Shown: positions 1-10,828, numbered from the stretch's first letter. The stretch: 64,000 nt of DNA from Maritimibacter sp. REDSEA-S28_B5 (GCA_001626765.1 LUOO01000102.1:1-64000); one strand, 5' to 3'. A program made the numbers and translations. Notes: generated from the sequence alone by a model not told the origin.

Positions 1-2
1 GG

Positions 3-1202
3 CTCGACTACGACGACGAGGCGGTGAGCCAGTTCGACCGCGCCGACCGGCACCGCGAGGTTGCGCGGGCGATGCTCGCCTCGGGTGCGGCCTACAAGTG
101 CTTCTCTACCCAAGACGAGATCGAAGCCTTTCGCGAGGCCGCCCGCGCGGAGGGACGCTCGACGCTCTTCCAGTCGCCTTGGCGCGACGCCGACCCGGCG
201 ACCCACCCCGATGCGCCCTATGCGATCCGGGTCAAGGCGCCCCGCGAGGGCAAGACGGTGATCCACGACGCCGTGCAGGGCGACGTGACCTTTGGCAACG
301 ACCAGCTCGACGACATGATCGTGCTGCGCTCGGACGGCAACCCGACCTATATGCTCGCCGTGGTGGTCGACGACCACGACATGGGCGTGACCCATGTGAT
401 CCGGGGCGACGATCACCTCAACAATGCCGCGCGGCAAAAGCTCGTATATGACGCGATGGGCTGGGACGTGCCGGTCTTTGCCCATATTCCCCTGATCCAC
501 GGTCCGGACGGCAAGAAGCTGTCGAAACGCCACGGGGCCGCCGGTGTCGAGGAATACCGGGCACTGGGTTACCCCGCCTCGGCCATGCGCAACTACCTCG
601 CCCGGCTCGGCTGGTCCCACGGCGATGACGAAGTGTTCACGGACGCACAGGCCATCGAGTGGTTCGATATATCCGGCATCGGCAAGGGCGCCGCGCGGCT
701 CGATTTCAAGAAGCTCGACCATGTCTCGGGACAGCACATCCAGATGACCGACCCCGAGACGCTTATTTCGCAACTGCAGGATTATCTTGACGCGACGTCG
801 CAGCCTGCCTTGACCGAAACGCAGGTCAAGGCGCTTCTCCCGGCACTCGAGTTCACGCGGACCGGAGCCAAGACCCTGCCGCAACTGCTTGAAAAGTCAC
901 ACTTCGCATTGGCGTCCAGACCGCTCGACAGGGACGAAAAAGCCGAAGCGGCGCTTGACGATGTATCCCGTAGTATACTGATGGAATTGACGCCGCAGTT
1001 GCAAACTGCTAGCTGGATGCGCGATGATTTGGAAGCTATCCTGAACGCGACGGCAGAGGCCCATGGCGTGAAGTTCGGCAAGCTCGCGGCCCCCCTGCGC
1101 GCCGCGCTCGCAGGACGCGCCCAAAGCCCGAGCGTATTCGATATGATGCTGACCCTTGGGCGCGACGAAACCATCGCCCGTCTCCAGGACGCCAGCAAGT
1201 AA
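3..1202 (+). CDS. gltX: Glutamate-tRNA ligase, 5'-truncated by the window edge
   Basis: Class I aminoacyl-tRNA synthetase that charges tRNA(Glu) with glutamate in the cytoplasm. The frame is open from base 3 and reads [17 protein letters not shown], which is internal GltX sequence, so the start codon and the HIGH-type N-terminal motif lie outside the window. The KMSKS-type loop is visible as KLSKR at 516-530, followed by the conserved HGA and the LARLGW region of the anticodon-binding half. The stop is TAA at 1200-1202. The citrate synthase gene follows after 43 bases on the same strand. Alphaproteobacteria often carry two GltX paralogues, and the sequence alone does not say whether this is the discriminating or the non-discriminating one. 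Confidence 0.95.
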   Translation, partial: LDYDDEAVSQFDRADRHREVARAMLASGAAYKCFSTQDEIEAFREAARAEGRSTLFQSPWRDADPATHPDAPYAIRVKAPREGKTVIHDAVQGDVTFGNDQLDDMIVLRSDGNPTYMLAVVVDDHDMGVTHVIRGDDHLNNAARQKLVYDAMGWDVPVFAHIPLIHGPDGKKLSKRHGAAGVEEYRALGYPASAMRNYLARLGWSHGDDEVFTDAQAIEWFDISGIGKGAARLDFKKLDHVSGQHIQMTDPETLISQLQDYLDATSQPALTETQVKALLPALEFTRTGAKTLPQLLEKSHFALASRPLDRDEKAEAALDDVSRSILMELTPQLQTASWMRDDLEAILNATAEAHGVKFGKLAAPLRAALAGRAQSPSVFDMMLTLGRDETIARLQDASK

Positions 1203-1245
1203 CCATCCGGCCCCATCGGGCAGGCACCAACAGAGGACATGTGGA

Positions 1246-2541
<1,296 letters not shown>

Positions 2542-2563
2542 GGCAAACTCAAGATCGATTCAT

Positions 2564-2586
2564 GGGCCGCCTTCGGGCGGCCCTTT
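2564..2586 (+). terminator. Intrinsic terminator of gltA
   Basis: A perfect 8-bp stem GGGCCGCC/GGCGGCCC closes on a TTCG tetraloop and is followed by TTT, 22 bases after the gltA stop. Confidence 0.85.
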
Positions 2587-2614
2587 CCATTGGGGCGCTG
2601 CGCCACGTCGCCCG

Positions 2615-2637
2615 GCCCCGGTCCGCTGGACCGGGGC
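2615..2637. terminator. GC-rich hairpin between convergent genes
   Basis: A perfect 10-bp stem GCCCCGGTCC/GGACCGGGGC with a 3-base loop. It lies between gltA and the oppositely oriented small ORF at 2644-2910. There is no T tract on either side, so termination is inferred from position only. Confidence 0.45.
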
Positions 2638-2643
2638 GCGGCG

Positions 2644-2910
2644 TCAACCGTGCTGCCCCCGCCGTAATGGGATCACGCAGCCCCCTTCGCGGCCCAGGGC
2701 GCGGGCTTGGCCCGGTGCAAGCTGCTGACCTGCGGTTTCCACGGCACGCACGGCGGAGCGCAGGGTCAAGGCTTCGTAGGCCATCCCTCGCCGCGCGCAT
2801 TCGGTGGCCAGAAGCGCCACTGCGCTTTCCGCGACCTGCGTCAATCGGGAGGTGTCACCAGCGCGCGCCTCGATCATCAGTTCATCGAATAGCGTGTGAA
2901 TCTCAGTCAA
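2644..2910 (-). CDS. Small hypothetical protein (doubtful)
   Basis: An 88-residue open frame that I do not recognise. The first 65 residues have a plausible helical, Ala/Glu/Arg-rich composition (TEIHTLFDELMIEAR, then a stretch with VAESAVALLATECARRG), typical of small conserved helical proteins. The last 20 residues are Gly/Arg-rich and less convincing. The only start giving the full length is TTG at 2910, with no clear ribosome-binding site. An internal ATG lies at codon 12. It is convergent with gltA and ends just beside a GC hairpin. It may be a genuine small gene or chance open frame in GC-rich DNA. Confidence 0.4.
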   Translation of the reverse strand: MTEIHTLFDELMIEARAGDTSRLTQVAESAVALLATECARRGMAYEALTLRSAVRAVETAGQQLAPGQARALGREGGCVIPLRRGQHG

Positions 2911-3711
2911 AATTTTGCTCGTGTATCAAGTGGTCGTCGATGAGGGACCATGCGGCGCCAATGCGGCTTCAGATCCGGCTAGCCAGGATCGTGCCTATCG
3001 GACGACACGTGACCGCGCGCCGCCTCTGCGAGCCGCTGCCCGCGGACGGAAGGGGGCGCGAACTCCCCCTGCCCCGCCTGCTGCGCGTTGCACTCTGCGA
3101 CCGTCACCCGACGACCATCGCGCCAGTCGCGCGCGGATACGCGGGGCCACTGCACATCCAGCGCTCGACCGAGCGACGGGACGGCTTCGCCGACCTCGAT
3201 TACGTCAGGATATGAGAGCAAGCTCCTCGCCTCGTCTACTTTGGGAACGATGTTCCATTGTTCTCGCCGGCCTCAGCATCAGACCCGGACCACAATCGGA
3301 ACGGTCACCAGAGAGCCGAATTCACCCAATGGTAGAAACGCTTAACCAGCCTGAACATTTGCCCGCACTTTAAATGAATGCGCAATTGCATTCTGAAATG
3401 AACGGTTCATTTATGCTTCAAAAATGAATTTTAACGGGTGTTTCTATCAAAGGGTCAAAATTCAACACGCATTTCGGTGCTCAAACAGTCACTTGCAGGC
3501 CGCAACCGACGGGCTCGGCCCAGTATTCGAACGGGCCACCCCCCGCGATTCTCTCCGCAGTCACAGGCCGCCTCGCCGCCGCCCCGCGCGTCCGCATCGC
3601 CGGCCCGACGAACTCCTTCGCACGGCCATGAGGCAGCAGCCGAGGGCCGTTCCCCTGTTGGCATTCCGCCGCCTCGCCGCTACAACCCACTGACCCAACG
3701 GTGAGGAACCC
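2911..3711. other. Gene-poor stretch between the small ORF and ppiD
   Basis: About 800 bases with no gene I can support. Open frames on both strands (for example about 80 codons at 2979-3221 minus, starting TTG) have no ribosome-binding site and no recognisable family. The first 430 bases are GC-rich like the rest of the chromosome. Bases 3361-3480 are clearly AT-rich and contain the palindrome and repeats listed separately. The last 100 bases lead into ppiD, which has GTGAGG just before its ATG. Confidence 0.6.
3396..3412. promoter_or_regulatory. 17-bp perfect palindrome in an AT-rich block upstream of ppiD
   Basis: AAATGAAC-G-GTTCATTT is a perfect inverted repeat with 8-bp arms around a single central base, typical of a homodimeric repressor operator. 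The motif AAATGAA recurs directly at 3372-3378, 3396-3402 and 3422-3428, and inverted at 3406-3412. A second inverted pair TGAATTTT/AAAATTCA flanks 3425-3464. The regulator and its target are unknown; ppiD starts 300 bases downstream. Confidence 0.45.
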
Positions 3712-5556
3712 ATGTTCTCGAACATTTCGCGCTTTTTCGTCTGGATCATCATGGGCCTCGTGCTCGTGGGGCTGGTGGGCTTCGGCTCGTTCAATTTCGG
3801 CGGATCGGCCAATGCCATCGGCCGCGTGGGCGACACGGAAATCGACGCCTCCGCCTATTTCCGCGAACTCAACGCGGAATTCCGGGCCTACGAGGCGCAG
3901 ACCGGCCAGAACATCACCATGGCGCAGGCCCAGACCATCGGGCTCGACCAGCAGGTGCTGTCGCGCGTGATCACCACTACGGCCCTCGAGAACGAAACCG
4001 GGCGCGTCGGCATATCCGTGGGCGACCAGAACCTCGCCAACCGCGTGACCGAGATCCCGGCCTTTCAGGGCCCGAACGGCGCCTTCGACCGCGAGACCTA
4101 CAATTTCGTCCTCGACCAGTCCGGTCTGACCACGCGCGAGTTCGAAGAGACGATGCGCGCCGAGGTGGCCCGAACCATCCTTCAAGGCGCCGTGACGCAG
4201 GGTGTGACCATGCCCGACGTCTATACATCGACACTCTTCGCATATGCTCGCGAAACCCGCGACTTCACCTGGGCCGAGGTAACGCCCTCGTCGCTGAAAA
4301 GCGCCGTGCCCGCACCGACAGATGACCAGATCCAGAGCTGGTATGACGACCACCCCGACGCCTACACCCAGCCCGAGACGCGCCAGATCACCTATGCCTG
4401 GCTGCGGCCGGAGGATGTGGTCTCCCAGATTCCGGTGTCCGACGAGGACCTGCGCCAGCAATACGAGGCCCGCATCGACGAATTCGTGATCCCCGAGCGC
4501 CGGCTCGTCGAGCGCCTCGTTTTCTCCGATGCCGAGGCCGCGCAGGCCGCCGCCGACCGGATCGCGGCAGGCACGTCGACCTTCGATGACGAGGTCGAGG
4601 CCCGCGGCCTGTCCCTGGGCGACGCCGATCTGGGCGATGTACCCCCCCGCGAACTTGGCGCGGCGGGCGAGCCGGTGTTCGCGCTCACCGAACCCGGCGT
4701 GGTCGGGCCGTTCGAGACGAACCTCGGCCCCGCGCTCTTTCGCATGAACGCGATCCTCGCGGCCTCGGAAACCTCTTTCGAGGACGCCCGCGACGACATC
4801 CTTGCCGAATATACCGCCGATGCCGCCCGCCGCCTCGTGCAGGCCAAGTCGCGCGAGATCGACGAGCAACTGGCCTCGGGTGCCACGATCGAGGAACTTG
4901 CCCAAACCGAAGACGGTCTGACCGTGGGCAAGATCGCCTGGTTCGACGGGATGGAGGACGGCATCGCGGCTTACGACCAGTTCCGCGCCGCCGCCGCCGA
5001 GATCGAGGCGAACGATTTCCCCGAGGTCTTCGAGCTTTCGGACGGGTCGGTCGCGGCGATCCGGCTCGACGAGATCCGCGCGCCGGAGCTGAAACCCCTC
5101 GCCAACGTGCGCGAAGAGGTCATCGCCGACTGGCGTGCGGATGCCACGCAGGCGGCGCTGGCAGACCGGGCGAACCAGCTGATCGGGCTCTTCTCCAACG
5201 GCAACGAATCCCCCGCAACGCAGGGGCTGGCCGAGGTGGTCGAGGAAAACATCGCCCGCACCGGCTTTATCGCGGGCACGCCCGAGCGGATGGTGGAAGA
5301 GATCTTTACCATGGAGCCCGGCGAATGGCGGGTCATCGCGGGCAACGGCATCACCACGGTCGTCCGGCTCGATGACGTGAACATCCCCGACCAGACCGGC
5401 GCCGAGGCCCAGCAGATCAAGACGACCTTCTCGACCCGCATGGGCCAGACGCTCGCGCTCGACCTGCAGGACGCCTTTGCCACGGCGATCGAGGAACAGA
5501 CTGGCGTCACCCTCGATCAGGCCGTGATCAACGCCGTCCACACCAACTTCCCGTAA
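3712..5556 (+). CDS. ppiD: PpiD/SurA-type membrane-anchored peptidyl-prolyl isomerase
   Basis: Periplasmic folding chaperone held in the inner membrane. It has 614 residues, close to E. coli PpiD (623). One N-terminal transmembrane segment at about residues 7-27 (FFVWIIMGLVLVGLVGFGSF) is followed by a SurA-N-like helical region and a central parvulin-like stretch at about 255-350, then a second helical part. The parvulin segment looks divergent, as in many PpiD proteins, so isomerase activity is uncertain while the chaperone role is likely. GTGAGG lies upstream of the ATG. It precedes trpE by 55 bases in the same direction, so the two are probably co-transcribed. Confidence 0.88.
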   Translation: MFSNISRFFVWIIMGLVLVGLVGFGSFNFGGSANAIGRVGDTEIDASAYFRELNAEFRAYEAQTGQNITMAQAQTIGLDQQVLSRVITTTALENETGRVGISVGDQNLANRVTEIPAFQGPNGAFDRETYNFVLDQSGLTTREFEETMRAEVARTILQGAVTQGVTMPDVYTSTLFAYARETRDFTWAEVTPSSLKSAVPAPTDDQIQSWYDDHPDAYTQPETRQITYAWLRPEDVVSQIPVSDEDLRQQYEARIDEFVIPERRLVERLVFSDAEAAQAAADRIAAGTSTFDDEVEARGLSLGDADLGDVPPRELGAAGEPVFALTEPGVVGPFETNLGPALFRMNAILAASETSFEDARDDILAEYTADAARRLVQAKSREIDEQLASGATIEELAQTEDGLTVGKIAWFDGMEDGIAAYDQFRAAAAEIEANDFPEVFELSDGSVAAIRLDEIRAPELKPLANVREEVIADWRADATQAALADRANQLIGLFSNGNESPATQGLAEVVEENIARTGFIAGTPERMVEEIFTMEPGEWRVIAGNGITTVVRLDDVNIPDQTGAEAQQIKTTFSTRMGQTLALDLQDAFATAIEEQTGVTLDQAVINAVHTNFP

Positions 5557-5611
5557 AGCCGGACTGGCACGCAGACACTGGCACCCAGACAGAGAAACAG
5601 GCAGGCAAACC

Positions 5612-7120
5612 ATGAGCCTCACCCCCGATTTCGACACCTTCGAGGCTGGCTGGACCCAAGGCCGCAACATGGTCGTCTACACCCGACTTGCCGCCGACCT
5701 GGACACGCCCGTCTCGCTCATGCTCAAGCTGACCGAGGCGCGCACGGACAGCTTCATGCTGGAAAGCGTCACGGGCGGCGAAGTGCGCGGGCGCTATTCG
5801 ATCATCGGGATGAAGCCCGACCTGATCTGGGAGTGCCGGGGTACCACGTCGCGCACCAACCGCCAGGCGCGGTTCGATCCCGACGCCTTTGTTCCCGACA
5901 CCGCCGATCCCCTGACGGCGCTACGGGCCATCCTCGCCGAAAGCCAAATCGACCTGCCCGAGGGGCTTCCCGCTGCCTCCGCAGGACTTTTCGGCTATCT
6001 CGGCTACGACATGATCCGGCTCGTAGAACACCTGCCCAACGTCAACCCCGATCCCATCGGCAATCCCGACGCGCTTATGCTGCGTCCCTCGGTCGTGGCC
6101 GTGCTCGACGGCGTGAAGGGCGAGGTGATCCTCGTTTCGCCGGTGTTCCAGTCCTCGGGCCTCTCCGCCCGCGCCGCCTATGCGCAGGCCGCCGAACGGG
6201 TGCAGGATGCGCTGCGTGACCTCGAACGCCAGCCCGCCACCACCCACGATCTTGGCGAAACCGCCCGGATCGGCGAGGCGGTGTCGAACTTCACCCATGC
6301 CGAGTATCTCGCCGCCGTCGAGAAGGCGAAGGAGTATATCCGCGCAGGCGACATCTTTCAGGTCGTGCCCGCGCAGCGCTGGACGCAGGACTTTCCCCTG
6401 CCGCCCTTCGCGCTCTACCGGAGCCTCCGGCGCACGAACCCCTCGCCCTTCATGTTCTATTTCAACTTCGGCGGCTTTCAGGTCATCGGCGCCAGCCCCG
6501 AAATCCTCGTGCGCGTCTTTGGCCGCGAGGTGACGATCCGCCCGATCGCGGGCACCCGCCCGCGCGGCGCGACGCCGGACGAGGACAACGCGCTCGAGGC
6601 CGATCTGCTGGCCGACAAGAAGGAACTGGCCGAACACCTCATGCTCCTCGATCTGGGCCGCAACGACGTGGGCCGGGTGGCCAGGATCGGGACCGTGCGC
6701 CCGACCGAGGAATTCATCGTCGAACGCTACAGCCACGTCATGCATATCGTCTCGAACGTGGTGGGCGAGCTGTCAGAGGATCATGACGCCCTCTCCGCTT
6801 TCCTCGCAGGGATGCCCGCGGGCACCGTCTCGGGCGCACCCAAGGTCCGGGCGATGGAGATCATCGACGAACTGGAGCCGGAGAAGCGCGGCGTCTATGG
6901 CGGCGGCGTGGGCTATTTCTCGGCCATGGGCGACATGGACATGTGTATCGCCCTGCGAACGGCGGTGGTGAAGGACCAGAAGCTCTACATCCAGTCGGGC
7001 GGTGGCGTGGTCTACGATTCGGACCCCGAGGCCGAGTTCATGGAAACCGTGAACAAGTCCAAGGCGATCCGCCGCGCCGCCGAGGATGCGGGTCTCTTCA
7101 CGCGCTCGGGCCACAACTGA
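5612..7120 (+). CDS. trpE: Anthranilate synthase component I
   Basis: Converts chorismate to anthranilate, the first committed step of tryptophan synthesis, with the glutaminase TrpG supplying ammonia. It has 502 residues. The N-terminal domain carries the MLESV segment that corresponds to the tryptophan feedback-binding LLES motif. The C-terminal chorismate-binding domain shows IAGTRPRG, LLDLGRNDVGR and GAPKVRAMEIIDELEP. The 55-base gap after ppiD is too short for a trp leader peptide and attenuator. trpG, trpD and trpC are not in the window: the next gene is convergent. Confidence 0.96.
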   Translation: MSLTPDFDTFEAGWTQGRNMVVYTRLAADLDTPVSLMLKLTEARTDSFMLESVTGGEVRGRYSIIGMKPDLIWECRGTTSRTNRQARFDPDAFVPDTADPLTALRAILAESQIDLPEGLPAASAGLFGYLGYDMIRLVEHLPNVNPDPIGNPDALMLRPSVVAVLDGVKGEVILVSPVFQSSGLSARAAYAQAAERVQDALRDLERQPATTHDLGETARIGEAVSNFTHAEYLAAVEKAKEYIRAGDIFQVVPAQRWTQDFPLPPFALYRSLRRTNPSPFMFYFNFGGFQVIGASPEILVRVFGREVTIRPIAGTRPRGATPDEDNALEADLLADKKELAEHLMLLDLGRNDVGRVARIGTVRPTEEFIVERYSHVMHIVSNVVGELSEDHDALSAFLAGMPAGTVSGAPKVRAMEIIDELEPEKRGVYGGGVGYFSAMGDMDMCIALRTAVVKDQKLYIQSGGGVVYDSDPEAEFMETVNKSKAIRRAAEDAGLFTRSGHN

Positions 7121-7330
7121 CGACGCCGGGAAACCGCGCCGACGTCCCTCTCAACGAAACAGCTCCCGCGCGCCTTGCCGGGCCGGTCCACGCCGCGACG
7201 GTCCACACGACAGGGACGCGCGTGTGGCGCACTCAACGGCAGGTCCCGCGCAAAGCCCCTTTCATCCTTCCGCAAATACGCATACCCGGCCGCCGTCCCG
7301 CGCCGACGCCTGAGGTCAGACCGGGGGAGC

Positions 7331-7380
7331 GCGAGGGGGACACCCCCTCGCCCCGGTCGCCTGCCGCGCAAGCGGCAGGC
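7331..7380. terminator. Two tandem hairpins between convergent trpE and the beta-propeller gene
   Basis: The first stem is GCGAGGGGG/CCCCCTCGC (7331-7351, ACA loop). The second is GCCTGCCGC/GCGGCAGGC on a GCAA tetraloop (7359-7380). Both are perfect 9-bp stems and neither has a long T tract. The position between two converging stop codons suggests bidirectional termination. Confidence 0.6.
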
Positions 7381-7385
7381 GCACC

Positions 7386-8237
7386 CTAGTCGACCGGGAT
7401 CACCGTCACCTTGCCCGCCTGCATGAGCGGGACGAGGATCATTCCGTCCTTCACGCCGATGTCCGCAGCCCCCGCTTCGGTGGTGGCGATGACCTCCTGC
7501 GCCCCGTCCACCAGCGCCACGATCTCGCCCGTGGGGTTGTCCGACCAGATGACCCTGTCACCCAGCATCACGACCCCGTCGATAGCCCCCGTGTCCTCGG
7601 CCCCCGGCACCACCTCCGGCGCGCCGCCGTCATAGCTCACGCGCCACAGCGCCCCGCGTCCGCTCACGCCGCTGTCCATGGAAAAGCTCTCGCCCATCGA
7701 CCCGACGATAAGGCCGTCCTCTCCTGCCCAGATGCCGTTCGGCAGGGACAGGCTGCCCGCGGGCACAAAGACCTCGGCGCTGCCGTCCGTGACGCGATAG
7801 ATCCCACCGCCCATCATATCGGTGACATAGACCGCGCCATCCGGCCCCACGGCCACGTCATTGGGAAACATCGCGCCATCGAGCGTGATCGTCGTCTCGA
7901 CCATGCCGCCCGCCACGTCGATCACATGCAGGCCCATGGCGTCCGCCACGTAGAGCTTGCCGCCGGACGCCGCCATCCCCTTGGGGTCCATGAGCCCGCT
8001 CACCCAGTCGGCCTTGATCATCTGGCCTTCGGACGAGACGAGCGAGAGCGATCCGTCCATGCCTCCGTCCGGGCCGAAGGTCCCGATGTTGGACACGATG
8101 ATCTGCCCGCTGCCCGCATCCCAATAGGCCGACTCCGGCGCGCGGAAGCCCTCAAGCGTCCAGCCCATGTCCCAATGGCTTTCCGCCCAAATGGGCGTCG
8201 CCGCGCAGAGCGCCGTTCCGATCAGCAGTCCTTTCAT
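7386..8237 (-). CDS. Secreted SMP-30/NHL-type beta-propeller protein
   Basis: A 283-residue protein with a signal peptide (MKGLLIGTALCAATPIWA, then ES) and repeated propeller blades carrying GPDGAVYVTD, LPNGIWAGEDG and MDPKGMAASGGKLYVAD signatures of the SMP-30/gluconolactonase/NHL superfamily. It is probably periplasmic. Members hydrolyse lactones or simply bind ligands, and the exact substrate cannot be read here. I chose the ATG at 8237 over one 11 codons upstream because GGGAGGATGTC precedes it and the signal peptide starts there. It stands alone, convergent with trpE. Confidence 0.8.
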   Translation of the reverse strand: MKGLLIGTALCAATPIWAESHWDMGWTLEGFRAPESAYWDAGSGQIIVSNIGTFGPDGGMDGSLSLVSSEGQMIKADWVSGLMDPKGMAASGGKLYVADAMGLHVIDVAGGMVETTITLDGAMFPNDVAVGPDGAVYVTDMMGGGIYRVTDGSAEVFVPAGSLSLPNGIWAGEDGLIVGSMGESFSMDSGVSGRGALWRVSYDGGAPEVVPGAEDTGAIDGVVMLGDRVIWSDNPTGEIVALVDGAQEVIATTEAGAADIGVKDGMILVPLMQAGKVTVIPVD

Positions 8238-8338
8238 GACATCCTCCCTGATGATGTCACGAGCCTCCACCTTGAGCGTGGGTCAGGCCAAGCAATACGC
8301 CACATTGACCGCCATCTCTTGCCGGTCCGCCGTCTGGG

Positions 8339-9274
8339 TCAGGCCCAGGGCCCTTTGCCGCCACCATCACGCCGTCCGCTCGCGGGCACCCGGCTCGGGG
8401 CATAGCTGTCAGACCGGGGCGCCATCCGCGGGGCCACGCCCGCGCCCCCCGCCATCTCGCGCAGCGCCGCCACCCGGTTCTCGGTCGCGGGGTGGGTCGA
8501 GAAGAGGTTGTCGTGCTTATGGGCATGAAGCGGGTTGATGATGAACATATGCGCCGTGGCCGGGTTGCGTTCGGCCGCGTGGTTGTCGATCCGCGCTGCA
8601 CCGGCCGCGATCTTCTCGAGCGCCGAGGCGAGCCAGAGCGGCTGGCCACAGATCTCGGCCCCCGCCTTGTCCGCCGCATATTCCCGTGTCCGGCTGATCG
8701 CCATCTGGACGAGGGCGGCGGCGAGCGGGGCCAGCAGCATCAGGGCCAGCGTGCCCAGAAGCCCCATCCGCTCGCGCGCACCGCCGAAGAAGAGCGCAAA
8801 GTTCGCGAGCATCGAAATGGCACCGGCAAAGGTCGCCGTGACCGTCATGATCGCGGTATCGTGGTTCCTGATATGCGCCAGCTCATGCGCGATGACGCCC
8901 GCCAGCTCCTCGCGCGACAGCGTGGACAATAACCCGGTCGTCACGGCCACGGCGGCGTTCTGCGGGTTGCGACCGGTGGCAAAGGCATTGGGTTGCGGCG
9001 TGTCGATCAGATAGACCTTCGGGTCCGGCATCCCGGCGTTACGGGCAAGATCGAGCGTCAGGTCATGAAGCCCGAAGAGATCTCCCGGCGCGAGTTCCTG
9101 CGCCCCGTGCATCCGGAGCACCATCTTGTCCGAATTCCACCAGGTGAAAAGGTTCATTGCCGCGGCCACGACCAGCGCAATCACCGCGCCGGTGGCACCG
9201 CCGACGAGATAGCCGACGCCCATGAAGAGCGCGGTCATCGCCGCCATCAGCATCGCCGTCTTCACATAACCCAT
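8339..9274 (-). CDS. htpX: HtpX-type M48 membrane zinc metalloprotease
   Basis: Inner-membrane quality-control protease that degrades misfolded membrane proteins, usually in the envelope stress response. It has 311 residues, slightly longer than E. coli HtpX (293). Two N-terminal membrane segments (about 5-40) are followed by the zinc motif HELAH at 130-134. A second pair of hydrophobic stretches (about 145-190) follows, then the third-ligand region [13 protein letters not shown]. The C-terminal 40 residues are polar and low-complexity. GGAG lies 9 bases before the ATG. No stress-sigma promoter was identified. Confidence 0.93.
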   Translation of the reverse strand: MGYVKTAMLMAAMTALFMGVGYLVGGATGAVIALVVAAAMNLFTWWNSDKMVLRMHGAQELAPGDLFGLHDLTLDLARNAGMPDPKVYLIDTPQPNAFATGRNPQNAAVAVTTGLLSTLSREELAGVIAHELAHIRNHDTAIMTVTATFAGAISMLANFALFFGGARERMGLLGTLALMLLAPLAAALVQMAISRTREYAADKAGAEICGQPLWLASALEKIAAGAARIDNHAAERNPATAHMFIINPLHAHKHDNLFSTHPATENRVAALREMAGGAGVAPRMAPRSDSYAPSRVPASGRRDGGGKGPWA

Positions 9275-9385
9275 CTTCCACTCCGATCTGCGTACTCACG
9301 CGGTTGGGGAGATATGGGGTCTTGGTTGCGGGCGGCAAGACCCGCACACGGGCTGGTTATGCACCCACCCCTTCGACAGCGCGGG

Positions 9386-9910
9386 TTACTCTGCTGCCTC
9401 TTCCATCGCGGGGCGAATGATCTTGTCGAGGATCTCTTCGGTGATCGGCCCGGCAAAGCGCTTGATCACCACGCCGTCGCCGTCGATCACGAACGTCTCG
9501 GGAACGCCGTAAAGGCCCCAGTCGAGCCCCGTGCGCCCGGTGTCGTCCTGGACGAGGGCCGCAAAGGGATCGCCAAGGTCCCCCAGGAACTTCGCCGCGT
9601 TCTCGGGCGTGTCCTTGTAGTTCACGCCGTAGATCGGCACGCCCTCTTCTGCCATCTCGACGAGTTGCGGATGTTCCACCCGACAGGGCGCGCACCATGA
9701 GGCCCAGAAGTTCACGAGCTTCACCTCGCCATCCGCCAAAGTGGCGGCATCGAAGCTCTCGGCATTGGGAAAGGCGCTCACGGTCAGCCCGGGCGCAACG
9801 CCGCCCTCGCGGGTCGAGGGCAGGCCCTCTTCCTTGTTGAACAGCGCATGACCTCCCATCCCAAGGATGCCGGCGAAGATCACGACGGGCAACAAAAGCA
9901 AAGGTTTCAT
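9386..9910 (-). CDS. ccmG: Thiol:disulfide interchange protein CcmG (DsbE)
   Basis: Periplasmic thioredoxin-fold reductant that keeps apocytochrome c heme-binding cysteines reduced. The N-terminal signal anchor (MKPLLLLPVVIFAGILGMGG) precedes a thioredoxin domain with the active site WCAPC (Cys73, Cys76) and the CcmG-typical GVPETFVID segment. The ATG at 9910 overlaps the ccmD stop by four bases (ATGA), which fixes the start against a longer frame. It is the last gene of the minus-strand ccmABCDG operon. ccmE, ccmF and ccmH/I are not in the window. Confidence 0.93.
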   Translation of the reverse strand: MKPLLLLPVVIFAGILGMGGHALFNKEEGLPSTREGGVAPGLTVSAFPNAESFDAATLADGEVKLVNFWASWCAPCRVEHPQLVEMAEEGVPIYGVNYKDTPENAAKFLGDLGDPFAALVQDDTGRTGLDWGLYGVPETFVIDGDGVVIKRFAGPITEEILDKIIRPAMEEAAE

Positions 9911-10062
9911 GAGGTCGTCTTTCTCCGTGCTTCCGCAGCCGCCAGCGCCGCTTTCGCGCGCCGGGACTGCCACCAGCTCAAGACGATCACTGCGGCCAGA
10001 AGCCCCAGCGTCGCCACCCAGGACCAGATCACCGGTCCGGCATATTTTCCCAGATCAAGCAT
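9907..10062 (-). CDS. ccmD: Heme exporter protein CcmD
   Basis: A 51-residue single-pass membrane protein that helps release holo-CcmE from the CcmABC transporter. It begins MLDLGKYAGPVIWSW, has one transmembrane helix at about 14-31 and a basic/alanine-rich cytoplasmic tail (RRAKAALAAAEARRK), the standard CcmD architecture. It overlaps the end of ccmC by 8 bases and the start of ccmG by 4. Its position between ccmC and ccmG supports the call as much as the sequence does. Confidence 0.88.
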   Translation of the reverse strand: MLDLGKYAGPVIWSWVATLGLLAAVIVLSWWQSRRAKAALAAAEARRKTTS

Positions 10063-10828
10063 CCGCCATCCTTTCGCGCATCTCGAGCGCATGAAGCCGC
10101 CGCTTGCGCACCTCGGTCCGGGTCCGCACGAGGAGCAGCACGACGAAGAGCGCGGTAAAGCCGACGAGGCAGATGACCAGCGGCTGCCAGTAGACGTCCG
10201 AGACGTTCTCTTCCTTGTCGAGCGACAGGCTCGCGCCCTGATGCAAGCCCTGGTTCCAGAAGTTCACCGCGTAGCGACTGAGAAGCGCAAAGACGCTGCC
10301 CACGATGGCCAGAACGCTCGTGAGATCGGCAGCGGTATCCGGGTCCTCGATCGCGGCCCAGAGCGCCATGTAGCCAAGGTAGAACAGAAACAGCACGAGG
10401 AACGAGGTGAGGCGCGGGTCCCAGGCCCACCAGGTGCCCCACATCGGCTGGCCCCAGACGGCGCCCGTGATGAGCGCGGCCAGCGTCATCGCGACACCCA
10501 CGAGCGCGGCGGCCTTGGCAGCGAGCGCGCTTACGTGATGGCGGCGGATGAGCCAGATGAGCGAGGCCACGAGCATCATGACCCAAATGTTGATCGCCAT
10601 CATCGCGGTCGGGACGTGGACGTAGATGATCTTGACCGACGAGCCGAAGCGCGCGGCCTCGGGTGTGAAGAAAAAGCCCCAGATCAGGCCGACGGCGAGG
10701 GTGACAACCGCGATCCCCACGCACCACGGCAGGGCGCGACCCGACAGTTCCATGAACTTCACCGGGTTGGCCCAGGCCCAGAGCCAGTTCCATCCGTCGC
10801 GTTTCTGTTTGACCCGAACGTGATCCAT
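10055..10828 (-). CDS. ccmC: Heme exporter permease CcmC
   Basis: Inner-membrane protein that delivers heme to the chaperone CcmE in system I cytochrome c maturation. It has 257 residues with about six transmembrane helices and the diagnostic tryptophan-rich motif WGTWWAWDPRLTS at 130-142, flanked by the histidines that bind heme (YVHVPTA at about 70 and FWNQGLHQG near 190). It overlaps ccmD, and a gap of 50 bases separates it from ccmB. Confidence 0.95.
   Translation of the reverse strand: MDHVRVKQKRDGWNWLWAWANPVKFMELSGRALPWCVGIAVVTLAVGLIWGFFFTPEAARFGSSVKIIYVHVPTAMMAINIWVMMLVASLIWLIRRHHVSALAAKAAALVGVAMTLAALITGAVWGQPMWGTWWAWDPRLTSFLVLFLFYLGYMALWAAIEDPDTAADLTSVLAIVGSVFALLSRYAVNFWNQGLHQGASLSLDKEENVSDVYWQPLVICLVGFTALFVVLLLVRTRTEVRKRRLHALEMRERMADA

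Noticed and set aside
2979-3221. An 80-codon minus-strand frame starting with TTG.
   Set aside because: No ribosome-binding site and no recognised family; left as part of the gene-poor stretch.
3481-5670. A 729-codon open frame antisense to ppiD.
   Set aside because: It is an antisense shadow of a GC-rich gene: the composition is rich in Gly, Arg and Asp without any domain, and the sense strand gives a clear PpiD protein.
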